The notes: generated by a model not told the origin, from the letters alone. DNA of 64,000 nucleotides from Hymenobacter caeli (GCF_013294115.1 NZ_JABSNP010000022.1:1-64000); one strand, 5' to 3'; positions 40,476-50,071 are shown, counted from the stretch's first letter. Translations and numbers: made by a program.

Positions 40476-42566
40476 CTACCCAAACAGCTCGCCCTGGGCC
40501 CCAGTTGCCGGGGCCTCGGGCGCATCGGCATCGGCTTCCGTTTCGCCAGCTACGGGCAGCAGGGCCATCAGGTCAGCTTCGGAAATGATGGGCACTTTGA
40601 AGCCGGTGGCTTTTTCGCGCTTGGCGGGGCCCATGTTTTCGCCGGCCACCAGGTAGCTGAGCTTTTTGGAGATGGAGCCAGTGATTTTGCCGCCGTTCGA
40701 GACGATGATGTGTTGCAGTTCGTCGCGGCTGTGCTCGGCGAATACACCGGAGAGCACGAACGTGAGGCCCGCCAGGCGGTCGGAGGCCGGCACGGGGGCC
40801 TCGCCGACGAGGGCCAGCTGCACGCCGGCCCGGCGCAGGCGCTCGATGTGGTCGCGGTTTTGAGGTTCTTGCAGCCAGGCGGCGGCGGCCACGGCAATCA
40901 CGCCGCCCACCTCGGGCACGGCGGCCATGTCCTCGGCCGGGGCGGCGGCCAGCGCGTCGATGTCGCGGTAGTGCTGGGCCAACTTCTGGGCCACGGTTTC
41001 GCCTACGTAGCGGATGCCCAGCCCGAAGAGCACCCGCGGAAACGGCACCTGCTTGCTGGCCTCGATGCCGGCCAGCAGGTTGTCGATGGACTTCTCGCCC
41101 AGCCGCTCCAGCGTCACCAGTTCGGCGCGGCGCTGGGGCAGGTCGTAAATGTCGGCCGGCGTGGCCACCATCCCCAAGTCGAAGAGGCGGCCCACGGTTT
41201 CGGCCCCCAGGCCGTCGATGTTCAGGGCCTTGCGGCTCACGTAGTGCTCCAGCCGGGCCTTGCGCTGGGGCGGGCAGCCGCGCTCGTTGGGGCAGCGGAA
41301 ATGGGCCTCGCCCTCGGGCCGCACCAGCGGGGTGCCGCAGGCCGGGCACTCCGTAGGATAAACAATCGGCACCGCGTCGGCGGGCCGGGCGTCGAGCACT
41401 ACGCCCGTGATTTTGGGAATGATTTCGCCGCCCTTTTCCACCAGCACCGTGTCGCCGAGGCGCAGGTCGAGGGCGGCTATCTGGTTGGCGTTGTGCAGGG
41501 TGGCGCGTTTCACCACGGTGCCGGCCAGCGGCACGGGGGCCAGCAGGGCCACGGGCGTCACGGCCCCGGTGCGGCCCACGTTGTACTGCACTTCGCGCAG
41601 CACCGTGCGGGCCGCTTCGGCCGGGTACTTGTAGGCAATGGCCCAGCGCGGGCTCTTGGCCGTGAGGCCTAGCTGGTCCTGCTGGCGCAGGTCGTCCACT
41701 TTAATCACGATGCCGTCCGTGGCCACCGGCAAGGTGAAGCGCTGCTTCTCCCAGTGGTGGATGAAGTCCAGCACCTGTGCCAGCGACGCGCACACGCGCC
41801 ACGTGTCCGACACCGGCAGGCCGTAGGCGGCCAGGGCCCCCAGGGCTTCGCTGTGCGACGCGAAGTGGCGGCCGGGCGTGAGCAGCGAGTAGGCATAGAA
41901 GCGCAGCTTGCGGGCCGCCACCTGGGCCGAATCCTGGAGCTTGAGGGTGCCGCTGGCGGCGTTGCGCGGGTTGGCCAGCAGGGCTTCGCCGTTCTGCTCG
42001 CGCTCGGCGTTCAGCTCGGCAAACACCGGCAGGGGCAGGAATATTTCGCCGCGCACCTCGAAGTCGGCCGGCCGGCCGGGGGCCGGGCGCAGGTGCAGCG
42101 GCAGCGTGCGGATGGTGCGCACGTTGGCCGTCACCACGTCGCCGCGGGTGCCGTCGCCGCGCGTCACGCCCTGGTGCAGCTCGCCGTTCTGGTAGGCCAG
42201 GCTCATGGCCACGCCGTCGAATTTCAGCTCGCACACGTAGCGGTACGGGGCCCCTTCCAGGCCCTTTTGCACCCGCTCGTCGAACTCGCGCAGGTCGTCT
42301 TCCGAGTACGTGTTGCCCAGGCTGAGCATGGGGAAACGGTGCGCGGCGGTGGCAAACTGCTTCGTGACGGTGCCGCCCACGCGCTGGGTGGGCGAGTTGG
42401 GCAGGGCCCATTCGGGGTGGGCCGTTTCCAGGGCGCTCAGTTCGGCCAGCAGCCGGTCGAACTCCTGGTCCGATACCTCGGAGGTGTCGCGCTGGTAGTA
42501 TTGGTGGTTGAGGTGGTGCAGCCGCTCGGTGAGGGCCTGGATTTGGGCGGGAATGGCGTCGGACAT
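40476..42566 (-). CDS. ligA: NAD+-dependent DNA ligase
   Basis: The 696-residue product has all LigA parts: an Ia domain with HQYYQRDTSEVSDQEFDRLL, the adenylation site CELKFDGVAM (nucleophile Lys115), an OB fold, a four-Cys zinc finger (CPACGTPLVRPEGEAHFRCP, then NERGC), helix-hairpin-helix motifs and a BRCT domain (LAGLTFVLSGVFAEHSRDEL). It seals nicks in replication and repair. The C-terminal tail after BRCT is acidic (EADADAPEAPATG), longer than usual. ATG 42566 gives the standard start. Confidence 0.98.
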   Translation of the reverse strand: MSDAIPAQIQALTERLHHLNHQYYQRDTSEVSDQEFDRLLAELSALETAHPEWALPNSPTQRVGGTVTKQFATAAHRFPMLSLGNTYSEDDLREFDERVQKGLEGAPYRYVCELKFDGVAMSLAYQNGELHQGVTRGDGTRGDVVTANVRTIRTLPLHLRPAPGRPADFEVRGEIFLPLPVFAELNAEREQNGEALLANPRNAASGTLKLQDSAQVAARKLRFYAYSLLTPGRHFASHSEALGALAAYGLPVSDTWRVCASLAQVLDFIHHWEKQRFTLPVATDGIVIKVDDLRQQDQLGLTAKSPRWAIAYKYPAEAARTVLREVQYNVGRTGAVTPVALLAPVPLAGTVVKRATLHNANQIAALDLRLGDTVLVEKGGEIIPKITGVVLDARPADAVPIVYPTECPACGTPLVRPEGEAHFRCPNERGCPPQRKARLEHYVSRKALNIDGLGAETVGRLFDLGMVATPADIYDLPQRRAELVTLERLGEKSIDNLLAGIEASKQVPFPRVLFGLGIRYVGETVAQKLAQHYRDIDALAAAPAEDMAAVPEVGGVIAVAAAAWLQEPQNRDHIERLRRAGVQLALVGEAPVPASDRLAGLTFVLSGVFAEHSRDELQHIIVSNGGKITGSISKKLSYLVAGENMGPAKREKATGFKVPIISEADLMALLPVAGETEADADAPEAPATGAQGELFG

Positions 42567-42671
42567 ACGGGCTAAATAAGCCGCGGGCGGGCCGCGGCGG
42601 CGTAACGCAGCCGGCGGGCCCCGGGGCCCGCCGGCCCGGCAAAGTAACGCACCCCGGCCCGGGCACGGCGC

Positions 42672-42700
42672 AAAAAAGGCCGCCCGAGGGCGGCCTTTTT
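42672..42700 (-). terminator. hairpin between the 63-residue gene and ligA
   Basis: AAAAAAGGCCGCCC and GGGCGGCCTTTTT pair around GA, with A and T tracts on both sides, so it can act in either direction. On the minus strand it ends the short gene at 42725. Confidence 0.85.
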
Positions 42701-42724
42701 GTTAACGCAAAGCGCAAAGCGGAG

Positions 42725-42916
42725 CTAGCGCGTCGGGGGCACCGGCGCGGCCGGGCCCGGGGCGGTGGGCCCCACGGGCACGTCGGCCCCGTGGCCGTGC
42801 ACTTCGGTCTGCGGGCCGATGGGCAGCACCGGGTTGATGGGAGCCGACGACGGGAAGAACCGCTCGTACAGCAGGATGGCCACCAAAACGGCCAAAAAAG
42901 AGACAAAAAATTTCAT
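42725..42916 (-). CDS. small membrane-anchored protein
   Basis: The 63-residue product has one N-terminal transmembrane helix (MKFFVSFLAVLVAILLYERF) and a Pro/Gly-rich periplasmic tail ending in APVPPTR. Its ATG lies 47 bases after the stop of the upstream lipoprotein gene and its own terminator follows. No family is recognised. Confidence 0.6.
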   Translation of the reverse strand: MKFFVSFLAVLVAILLYERFFPSSAPINPVLPIGPQTEVHGHGADVPVGPTAPGPAAPVPPTR

Positions 42917-42963
42917 CTTGGGAAAAACTGGTAAAAAAATGCAACGCGGCTGTCAAAAGCCAG

Positions 42964-43563
42964 CTACTGGCTCAGCACCACGGCTTTGCGCAGCTTGCGC
43001 ACGTAGGTGAGGCGGCGCTCCGAGCCGTCGGGCCCCGGGAAGTCGAAGGCCACGGCGGTGGGGTCGGCCCGCAGGGCCTGCCACACGGCGGCGTCCACCT
43101 CGGCGGGCTGCTCTTCCTTGGCCGCCACGGCGGGCTGCGAGAAGTGGCTGGCGGCAAAAAATACGTTCATGCCCCGCAGAATGGCAATTTCCTGGTCGCG
43201 GGTGGTGCTGGGGCGGGCATCGGACTGCTCGCTAAGCAGGGCGCGGGCGGGCATCACCTCGTGGCGCAAGGTGTCGCCGGCCGGGCTGGTCACGATGAAG
43301 TGCACCTGCCCGGTGAGGATGCGCGCGCCGCGCAGCTGAAGCGTGAAGTTGTCGCGCGTTTTGGGGTTAGAAAATGCGTGCGTGGTGCGCACCGTGTTCA
43401 GCACCGTCTGGCTGTTGAGGTGGTTGCGGGCCCCGGGGGCGGGCGGCACGTAGGTGGTGCGGGGGTCTTTGTTGGTGTTGGCAGCTTCGCGCTCGGTAGT
43501 AGCGCACGCAAAGGCCAGCGGCAGCAGGGCCGCCGTGGCCAGGCAGCGGAGTAGTGTGTTCAT
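42964..43563 (-). CDS. putative lipoprotein, unknown function
   Basis: The 199-residue product starts MNTLLRCLATAALLPLAFAC, so a lipoprotein signal with Cys20. The mature part includes TTHAFSNPKTRDNFTLQLRG, GQVHFIVTSPAGDTLRHEVM and a C-terminal TYVRKLRKAVVLS. This has a beta-sandwich feel and no recognised domain. It is followed closely by the 63-residue membrane protein gene, possibly as an operon. Confidence 0.7.
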   Translation of the reverse strand: MNTLLRCLATAALLPLAFACATTEREAANTNKDPRTTYVPPAPGARNHLNSQTVLNTVRTTHAFSNPKTRDNFTLQLRGARILTGQVHFIVTSPAGDTLRHEVMPARALLSEQSDARPSTTRDQEIAILRGMNVFFAASHFSQPAVAAKEEQPAEVDAAVWQALRADPTAVAFDFPGPDGSERRLTYVRKLRKAVVLSQ

Positions 43564-43722
43564 AGCAGGCGAATAGAAATACAGCTGGAGAGGAACTCAA
43601 AAGTAATGCCGGAAAGGATAGCCGCCGGGCAAACGCGGGGCAGCGGCGTTTTTAGCTAAAGTAATTATAGTACGGGTGGTGTACGCGGAAAGCGCGGCCG
43701 TGGATGCGGCGGCCGCCCGGCC

Positions 43723-44475
43723 TCAGAACAGCCCAATTTCGACGCCCACCACCCACGGCGGCAGGCCGGCCGCGGCGGGGGCCGCGCCGGGCCGCAGGGC
43801 ATCGGTAAGGCGGCGGCGGGCCACCAGGGCGTAGCGGTCGAAGCCCAGGCGGGCCCCCACCCCGCCGGTCCAGCGGCGCAGGTAGGGCAGGCCGGTTTCG
43901 GTGGTGCTGGTGGCGGCGGGGCCGCCGGGGGGCGGGTCGTCGTCGGTGGTGTGGGCGGTGGCGGCCACCCAGCCGCCCCAGGCCAGCAGGTCGAGGTACG
44001 AGCCCACGGTGTTGCCCCGGCGGCCGGCGTTGAAGCGCAGGCCCGTTTCGGCCTGGAGCTGGTGCAGGCCCAGGGCTTCGGCCCGATGCAGCCCGGGGCC
44101 GGGGAAAGCCTTGGCCGCCGTTTGGGCGAAGCCGTAGCGCAGGTAGGCGTAGCGGACGTCGGCCATCAGGGCCACGTTTTGGGTGAAGCGCCGCTTGAGC
44201 CGGGCCCCCAGCTGGATTTCGTGCGACGCCAGCCCGTAGCGCAGCGGCGCGGCGCCGGCGCTGCCCCCCGCCACCAGCCCGGCCCCCGCGTAGAGGTGGC
44301 CGAAGTAGCGGCGGTTGGGGCCCGTGAGGTTGGTCAGGGTGTCGTCGGCCACGTCGGCCCGCAGCAGTACCTGCTGGGCCCGGGCCCCGGCGGGCCGCAG
44401 CAGGGCCGCGCCCAGGGCCAGGGCCCCGGCCAGCCGGCGGCCGGCGGCCCGTGGTATCAAAGTGCGCAGGCTCAT
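43723..44475 (-). CDS. putative outer-membrane beta-barrel protein
   Basis: The 250-residue product has a signal peptide (LAGALALGAALLRPAGARA) and alternating hydrophobic strands (YGLASHEIQLGARLKRRF, NVALMADVRYAYLRYGFAQ, SYLDLLAWGGWVAATAHT). It ends in VVGVEIGLF, a typical barrel C-terminus with final Phe. It is therefore predicted to lie in the outer membrane. Its ATG directly abuts the stop of the S8 protease gene (TAAATG), so the two are translationally coupled and probably function together. Confidence 0.75.
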   Translation of the reverse strand: MSLRTLIPRAAGRRLAGALALGAALLRPAGARAQQVLLRADVADDTLTNLTGPNRRYFGHLYAGAGLVAGGSAGAAPLRYGLASHEIQLGARLKRRFTQNVALMADVRYAYLRYGFAQTAAKAFPGPGLHRAEALGLHQLQAETGLRFNAGRRGNTVGSYLDLLAWGGWVAATAHTTDDDPPPGGPAATSTTETGLPYLRRWTGGVGARLGFDRYALVARRRLTDALRPGAAPAAAGLPPWVVGVEIGLF

Positions 44476-46245
44476 TTATTTAGCAGGTGCAGCAGGTTCG
44501 GTGTACGTGGCCGTGTAGCCCTTGAATTCGACCTGGAGCGCGTCGCCGCCGCGCAGCAGGCGGCGCGGCACTTGCAGCACCAGGCGCTGGGCCACGGCCC
44601 GCACCTCGTAGCGGCGCAGCACGCCGCGGCGGTCGGCCAGGTGCCAGTAGATATAAGCGGGAAAGTCGGGGTCGGGCGCGAGGGGCGGGCCGCCGGGCCC
44701 CGGGCCGCCGCTGGCCTCGGGCAGCTCGGCCACCAGGGGCAGCGCCTCGGCCGGCCGCACGGCCGCCGCCGGCCGGATGATGACGGCCACCAGCGAGTCG
44801 CCGGCCACGAAGTCGAACGTCGGCCCCGCGGGCCGCGCCGGGGGCCCGTCCAGAAAATACGCGGCCCGGGGGGCCCCGTAGCCGTGGGCGTAGTCGAAGT
44901 ACGGGTAGAGCTGCCCCGCCGCCCGCAGCTGCCCGTAGAGCTGCGCGGCCGTGAGGCGGCGGTTGTGCTGCCAGGCGCAGGCCGCGAAGCCCGCCACCAG
45001 CGGCGCGGCAAACGAGGTGCCTTCCAGCCGCTCGTAGCCGCCGCCGGGCGTGGTGGTCAGCGCAATGCCGAAGGCCGACACGTCGGGCTTCACCCGGTGG
45101 TCGGCGCTGGGCCCCACCGAGCTGAAGGCCAGGTGCAGGCCGGTCACGGGGTCGAGCCCGCCCACGGCCAGCACCGAGTCGGCGTCGGCCGGCGTGCCGA
45201 TGCGCACCCAGTCGGTGTCGCCGTCGTTGCCGGCGGCGCAGACCACCAGCATGCCCTTGTGGGCGGCCAGGGCGGCGGCGCGGGCCACCAGGCTGCGGCG
45301 GCCGTCCATCTCCTCGGGGAAGTAGCGCTGCTCGGTGTAGGCCAGCGAGGAATTGATGATGTCGGCCCCCTCGCGGTCGGCCCACTCGGCGGCGGCCAGC
45401 CAGGCTTCTTCCTCGCTCAGGGTTTCGCGCAGGGCCCGCTCGGTGCGGGCCAGCAGGTACTCGGCGGCGGGGGCCAGGCCCAGGGCGGGGCCGGCGGCCA
45501 CGGCGGCGTCGGGGCCCCCGGGCAGGCGGCCGGCCAGGCAGCCCAGCACCTCGGTGCCGTGGCTGCCGCCGCGGTACACGTTGGGCCCGTTGGCCAGAAA
45601 GTCGTGGGTGGCCACGATGCCGTGGCGGGCCCGCAGCGCGGCAAAGGCCGGGTGGCTTTCCACGCCCCGAAACCCGACGTCGAACAAGGCAATGCGCAAG
45701 CCGCGCCCGGCGAGGCCGGCGCGGGCCCAGGCGGCGGCCCCCAGGGCGGCGGTTTGGCGGTGGGCCAGGCGGTAGTCGTCGGGCGAGATGTAGGGCGGCT
45801 CGTCCCCAGCAAAGCGGGTTGCCGCAGTCCTACCCGGGCGAAGCCGCGCCGCCGCCACGCCCCCGCCCCGCTGGGGCCACGCCGCCACCTCCCGCACGCC
45901 CGGCAGGGCCCGCAGCGCGGCGGCCTGCGCCGGGGTGGCCCGCACGGCCACGGCGTTGAACCAGCGGCTGACGAGCGTCACGGTATCGACGGCGGCGCGG
46001 ACGCGGGCCAAGTAGTCGGGGCGCACGGGGCGGTCGGTGGCTTCGGCGGCGGGCAGGTGCTGGCGGGCCCGCCGGGCGCGGGCCGGGGCCGAAAAGTAGG
46101 CGTTGGGGTCGAAGGCCACGCCGTCTTTGTCGGCCAGCGACACCCAGTAGCGGGCGGGCGGCGCGGCGGCCGCCGCCGGCTGGGCCCGGGCGGCGAAGCC
46201 GGTAGCCAGGGTCCCCAGAAAAGCAACGAAGAACAGGCGGCGCAC
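44476..46245 (-). CDS. secreted S8 (subtilisin-like) serine protease
   Basis: The 589-residue product starts at GTG 46245. This start gives a signal peptide (RRLFFVAFLGTLATGFAARA) and lies downstream of the promoter at 46268-46275. The longer open frame to 46536 would overlap the divergent gene. The catalytic triad is seen as IALFDVGF (Asp), GGSHGTEV (His) and LEGTSFAAP (Ser), with the oxyanion Asn in CAAGNDGD. An N-terminal propeptide-like region precedes about residue 110. The last 130 residues are a beta domain of unknown role without a clear type IX signal. It is coupled to the downstream barrel protein gene. Confidence 0.92.
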   Translation of the reverse strand: MRRLFFVAFLGTLATGFAARAQPAAAAAPPARYWVSLADKDGVAFDPNAYFSAPARARRARQHLPAAEATDRPVRPDYLARVRAAVDTVTLVSRWFNAVAVRATPAQAAALRALPGVREVAAWPQRGGGVAAARLRPGRTAATRFAGDEPPYISPDDYRLAHRQTAALGAAAWARAGLAGRGLRIALFDVGFRGVESHPAFAALRARHGIVATHDFLANGPNVYRGGSHGTEVLGCLAGRLPGGPDAAVAAGPALGLAPAAEYLLARTERALRETLSEEEAWLAAAEWADREGADIINSSLAYTEQRYFPEEMDGRRSLVARAAALAAHKGMLVVCAAGNDGDTDWVRIGTPADADSVLAVGGLDPVTGLHLAFSSVGPSADHRVKPDVSAFGIALTTTPGGGYERLEGTSFAAPLVAGFAACAWQHNRRLTAAQLYGQLRAAGQLYPYFDYAHGYGAPRAAYFLDGPPARPAGPTFDFVAGDSLVAVIIRPAAAVRPAEALPLVAELPEASGGPGPGGPPLAPDPDFPAYIYWHLADRRGVLRRYEVRAVAQRLVLQVPRRLLRGGDALQVEFKGYTATYTEPAAPAK

Positions 46246-46267
46246 GGGCGGAAAGGAGGCGAAAGCC

Positions 46268-46275
46268 CAAAGATA
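46268..46275 (-). promoter_or_regulatory. promoter of the S8 protease gene
   Basis: On the minus strand, TATCTTTG matches TAnnTTTG exactly and lies 22 bases upstream of GTG 46245, which decides that start. Confidence 0.65.
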
Positions 46276-46370
46276 ACCCTGGCCGGCCGCGTCCGTTTCA
46301 AGCCCAACCATTCGTGGGCGCAACTGCCCCGGCCGGTCCCGCGCCTTCACCCCCATCCATTCTTTTGCCC

Positions 46371-47174
46371 ATGACCCGCACTTTCGCCCCCGCCCTGCTC
46401 CTGGCCACCCTGCTGGCCCTGCCCGGCTGCAACCAAAAAGAAATTGCCGCTTTGCAGCAGCAAAACAACGACCTGACCAAATCGCGCGACCAGCTCCAGC
46501 TCGAAAAAACCAACCTCGCCGCCGAAAACGCAGCAAAGGCCCGCAGCGAGGAAAGCCTGCGCGGCAGCCTGCTCAACAAAAACAACCAGGTGAACCAGCT
46601 CAGCAACACCCTCGGCACCACCGAGCAGGACCTGGCCGGCAAAAACGCCCGCATCGCCGAATTGCAGCGGGTGCTCGACGAGAAGGACGCCGCCACCAAG
46701 GCCCTGCGCCAGCGCGTGAGCGACGCCCTGCTCGGCTTCAACGCCCAGGACTTGCAAGTGAACGTGAAAAACGGCAAGGTTTACGTGTCGCTTTCCGAGC
46801 AGCTGCTGTTCAAGTCGGGCTCGACCAAAGTGGACCCCAAGGGCCAGGACGCCCTCATTAAGCTGGCCAACGCCCTCAAAGACAACAAGGACGTGAACGT
46901 GCTCGTGGAAGGCCACACCGACAACGTGCCCATCAAAGGCGTGGTGAACGGGGCCAAAGACAACTGGGACCTGAGCGTGCTGCGGGCCACCGAAATCACG
47001 CGCCTGCTCACCACCGCCGGCATGGACCCCGGCCAGGTCACGCCCTCCGGCCGCGGCCAGTACCAACCCGTCGCCGCCAACGACACGCCCGCCGACAAAG
47101 CCCTCAACCGCCGCACGGATATTATTTTGACGCCGAAGCTGGACGAACTGTTCTCGATTTTGAACCCGAATTGA
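46371..47174 (+). CDS. OmpA/MotB-type peptidoglycan-binding lipoprotein
   Basis: The 267-residue product starts at ATG 46371 with a lipoprotein signal (APALLLATLLALPGCNQ, Cys at 18). Residues about 22-110 form a coiled coil (AALQQQNNDLTKSRDQLQLE and onward). The OmpA C-like domain follows: VYVSLSEQLLFKSGSTKVDP, VLVEGHTDNVPIKG, LSVLRATEITRLL and DKALNRRTDI. It should tether the outer membrane to peptidoglycan. A bidirectional terminator follows. Confidence 0.93.
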   Translation: MTRTFAPALLLATLLALPGCNQKEIAALQQQNNDLTKSRDQLQLEKTNLAAENAAKARSEESLRGSLLNKNNQVNQLSNTLGTTEQDLAGKNARIAELQRVLDEKDAATKALRQRVSDALLGFNAQDLQVNVKNGKVYVSLSEQLLFKSGSTKVDPKGQDALIKLANALKDNKDVNVLVEGHTDNVPIKGVVNGAKDNWDLSVLRATEITRLLTTAGMDPGQVTPSGRGQYQPVAANDTPADKALNRRTDIILTPKLDELFSILNPN

Positions 47175-47204
47175 TTGATAAGTTTTTGTTGCAAATTGTT
47201 GAAT

Positions 47205-47238
47205 AAAAAAGCCTGGCAAATATTTGCCAGGCTTTTTT
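47205..47238. terminator. bidirectional terminator
   Basis: AAAAAAGCCTGGCAAA pairs with TTTGCCAGGCTTTTTT around TA. It ends the OmpA gene. The AT-rich stretch from here to 47361 has no recognisable gene. Confidence 0.88.
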
Positions 47239-47361
47239 ATTTTGATTGACATTACTACATTACGTATTATGATATTTATTGAGATATTTTTTAATCTACT
47301 ACTAACCGGTTATTGATTAATATATTAACTATTTTATATTGTTCTGTTAAAGCTATACAAA

Positions 47362-47718
47362 TTAGTTTTCTTTAACAGAATAAAATTTCTTCATTATAGC
47401 TATTTTGCCACCAGGATCATTTGGGAGTACTTCAACTAAGAGAGAATCACCTGCTTCGCAACTAAATTCGGTAATGTTAGAACTTTGCTCATACATTTTA
47501 TTTTTGTAATAATAATTATAATCGATATTATAACCTCTTGAATGAACAACGTTTGTAATTTTAGCGTGAAGTATTACGCCTCTTGTATTAAGTATGCTAA
47601 GATTGTGATACCTCCACATTTCAGAAGCAGCAGCAATAATTACTATTAAGCTCAGCGTTAACCACGCCCCAGAGAGTTTATAACGTTCTAAAATTCTATC
47701 TATGTTGTTCATTTCCAA
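47362..47718 (-). CDS. AT-rich small membrane protein
   Basis: The 118-residue product has one N-terminal membrane helix (LSGAWLTLSLIVIIAAASEM) followed by a soluble beta-rich part (ILHAKITNVVHSRGYNIDYN, SCEAGDSLLVEVLPNDPGG). The second part resembles the DUF3592-like or SH3-like domains of small anchored proteins, though I cannot assign it. Base composition is strikingly AT-rich compared with its flanks, so it is probably acquired. ATG 47712 is an alternative start. Confidence 0.65.
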   Translation of the reverse strand: MEMNNIDRILERYKLSGAWLTLSLIVIIAAASEMWRYHNLSILNTRGVILHAKITNVVHSRGYNIDYNYYYKNKMYEQSSNITEFSCEAGDSLLVEVLPNDPGGKIAIMKKFYSVKEN

Positions 47719-47749
47719 AAAAATTAACTTTATACTTTAATATCATAAT

Positions 47750-49147
47750 CTACAACGAATACTTCGCCAGTAAATAAACCAGCGCGGCCATGCTGCCGGC
47801 CCCTAGTTCCAGCTCGCGGCGGTTCACTTTGTCGAAGGTGTCGGCGGCGGTGTGGTGGATGTCGAAGTAGCGCTGCGAGTCGCAGTCGTAGCCGATGAGG
47901 GCCTTGGGGTGCACGGCGGCTTCGAGGGGTTCGATGTCGGTGCCGGCGTGGCCGGCGGCCAGGTCGGCGGCGTGGTAGGGGCGCAGCAGGGGGCCCCAGG
48001 CGGCAATTTTGCGCATCGCCTCGGGGCTGCCCTGCACCACGAAGCCGCGGGGCGTGAAGCCGCCGCCGTCGCTCTCGATGGCCGCCACGTGGGTTTCGTG
48101 GTTGGCCTGGGCCAGGCGGGCGTACTCGTTGCCGCCGCGGGTGCCGTTTTCCTCGTTCATGAAGAGCACGGCCCGCACGGTGCGCTCGGGCTTGAGGCCG
48201 GCGGCGCGCAGCAGGCGCAGGGCCTCCATGCTTTGCGTCACGCCGGTGCCGTCGTCGTGGGCGCCCTGGGCGAGGTCCCACGAGTCGAGGTGGCCGCCGA
48301 CGGTGATGATTTCCTGCGGGAACTTCGAGCCCCGGATTTCGCCCACCACGTTGTAGCTTTTCGCGTCGGGCAGCATCTGGCAGCCCATTTCCAGCTCAAA
48401 CTGCAAAGCTGGGTCGGCTTTGAGCAGCAGGCTGAGGCGGTCGGCGGCCAGGGTGCTGAGGGCCGCGCCGGGCACCTGCGGCACGCCGGCCACGTACTGC
48501 GTGGCCCCCGTGTGGGGGTTGTCGTCGCGGGCGCTGGTGAGCGAGCGCACGAGGGCCCCCACGGCCCCGCGCCGGCCGGCTTCGGCGGGGCCACTGCGGC
48601 GCTGGTCGCCGGCCGCCCCGTAGGCCTGGCCGGGCTCAATGAGCGCGTCATCAAAGGGGCGGTTGAAGAAGATAAACTTGCCTTTTACGGCGGCGTCGGG
48701 CAGCTTTTTCAGCTCGTCGAGGCTGTGCACCTCCACCACGCCGGCCCGCAGCTTGCCGCCCGTGCCCACCGAGTTGCCCACGGCGCACACCGCCACGGGG
48801 ATGCTCTTGCCCTTGTTGCCCACGATTTCGCCGCGCTCCTTGGGGCCCCGCACCCAGTGGGGCACCATCACTTCCTGCAAGTACACTTTGTCGAAGCCCG
48901 CTTTTTCCATCGTGCGCTGGCCCCACTCCACGGCCAGCTGGGCCTGGGGCGAGCCCGAGAGCCGCCCGCCGATGGTGCCTGTGAGGTAGCGCAAATTATC
49001 GTAGCACTGCCCCCGCAGCAGCGCCTCGTCAAATAGGCGGCGGATGTTGAGCGAGTCAGTTTGGGGCCCGGCGGGGGCAGTTTGGGCGCGGGCTGCGGGG
49101 CCGCTGGCCAGCAGGCCAGCCAGGAGCAGAGCGAAAAAGTAGCGCAT
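47750..49147 (-). CDS. M28 family metallopeptidase
   Basis: The 465-residue product starts at ATG 49147, with a signal peptide ending in PAARAQ. The zinc-peptidase core is complete: GGHLDSWDLAQGAHDDGTG (His and bridging Asp), MNEENGTRGG (catalytic Glu pair), IESDGGGF (Asp) and DIHHTAADTFD (His). A PA-like insert occupies about 120-230. It is likely a periplasmic or secreted aminopeptidase or carboxypeptidase. The upstream open frame to 49234 lies across the promoter and was rejected as start. Confidence 0.94.
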   Translation of the reverse strand: MRYFFALLLAGLLASGPAARAQTAPAGPQTDSLNIRRLFDEALLRGQCYDNLRYLTGTIGGRLSGSPQAQLAVEWGQRTMEKAGFDKVYLQEVMVPHWVRGPKERGEIVGNKGKSIPVAVCAVGNSVGTGGKLRAGVVEVHSLDELKKLPDAAVKGKFIFFNRPFDDALIEPGQAYGAAGDQRRSGPAEAGRRGAVGALVRSLTSARDDNPHTGATQYVAGVPQVPGAALSTLAADRLSLLLKADPALQFELEMGCQMLPDAKSYNVVGEIRGSKFPQEIITVGGHLDSWDLAQGAHDDGTGVTQSMEALRLLRAAGLKPERTVRAVLFMNEENGTRGGNEYARLAQANHETHVAAIESDGGGFTPRGFVVQGSPEAMRKIAAWGPLLRPYHAADLAAGHAGTDIEPLEAAVHPKALIGYDCDSQRYFDIHHTAADTFDKVNRRELELGAGSMAALVYLLAKYSL

Positions 49148-49178
49148 TGAAAAGCAGGGTTGGAATGACGTAATCAGC

Positions 49179-49186
49179 CAAAAGTA
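49179..49186 (-). promoter_or_regulatory. promoter of the M28 peptidase gene
   Basis: On the minus strand, TACTTTTG is an exact -7 element 31 bases before ATG 49147. Confidence 0.65.
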
Positions 49187-49356
49187 CCGACGGAGCCCGT
49201 TCACCCCACCAAACCGGGCCGGGCGGCCCGGCAACCGTTGTCCGGGGCGGGTGAAGGCGGTTGAAACTACCGCCGGAGCGGCACCAGGGCTGGCGTACTG
49301 CTTCAGCGATTAGCGGGCAGCCGGCGGAAAAGCCGGCAGCCCGCGCCGCTACTGCC

Positions 49357-49896
49357 TCAGCGGGCCCCGTAGTGCCGCACGCGCACCGTGGCAGGGCCCC
49401 GGGCCGGCACGCGCACCTCGAACAAGTAGCGGTACTCGGCGTCGCCGATTTCGGGCACCGGCAGCGGGGCCCCCAGCGCCGCGATGAGCGGCAGCAGCGT
49501 GTTGGAATGGCCCACCACCACCACCGCCCGGCCAGCGTAGGCCCGCCGCAGCGTGTCGGCCAGGGCCCGGGGCTGCCGGGCGTCGTAGGGGCGCGGGGCC
49601 AGGCCAGTGGCGGCGGCCAGCGGGGCCAGGGTGGCGCGGGTGCGCAAGGTGTTGGTGGTGAACAGCGCCGCGGGGTGCGCGCGGCGCAGGGCCCGGGCCA
49701 GGGCGCAGGCCCGCGCCTGGCCGGCGGCCGTTAGGGGCGGGTCGGCGAGGCCGGGGGCCAGGTCTTTTTCGGCGTGGCGCACCAGGTACACGGTTAGGAC
49801 GGCGGGCGGCGCGGGGGGAACAGCTCCCGCCCACGCGGCGGCCAGGCCCAGCAGGGCCAGCGCAATGCAAATGGTCCAGCGTTGCAGGGCAGTCAA
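49357..49896 (-). CDS. histidine phosphatase (phosphoglycerate mutase-like) protein
   Basis: The product is 179 residues from the TTG at 49896. This start was preferred because a TAATTTG box (49930-49924) lies just upstream and the chosen N-terminus is a membrane anchor (QRWTICIALALLGLAAAWAG). ATG 49995 would add 33 residues. The catalytic core has VYLVRHAEKD (phospho-His), LFTTNTLRTRATLAPLA and VVVVGHSNTL (second His). It is probably a periplasmic phosphatase of the SixA/PhoE type with unknown substrate. Confidence 0.85.
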   Translation of the reverse strand: MTALQRWTICIALALLGLAAAWAGAVPPAPPAVLTVYLVRHAEKDLAPGLADPPLTAAGQARACALARALRRAHPAALFTTNTLRTRATLAPLAAATGLAPRPYDARQPRALADTLRRAYAGRAVVVVGHSNTLLPLIAALGAPLPVPEIGDAEYRYLFEVRVPARGPATVRVRHYGAR

Positions 49897-50071
49897 GGCA
49901 TTCAGAAAATAAAAAAACCGCCGCAAATTACGCGGCGGGCGGACCTGGGCGGGCCCGACGCTTGTTTCTTCATCAAACCGACAGCAAATCTTCATCTTTA
50001 CCTAACGGCCGCGTACCGAACGTTGCAGCATTGTTCCTGCCTGTCACCTCACCTCCCCCACCCCCGAAGCC

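Noticed and set aside
46246..46536. N-terminal extension of the S8 protease
   Set aside because: It would overlap the divergent OmpA gene and lie upstream of the protease promoter box. The GTG at 46245 gives a clean signal peptide.
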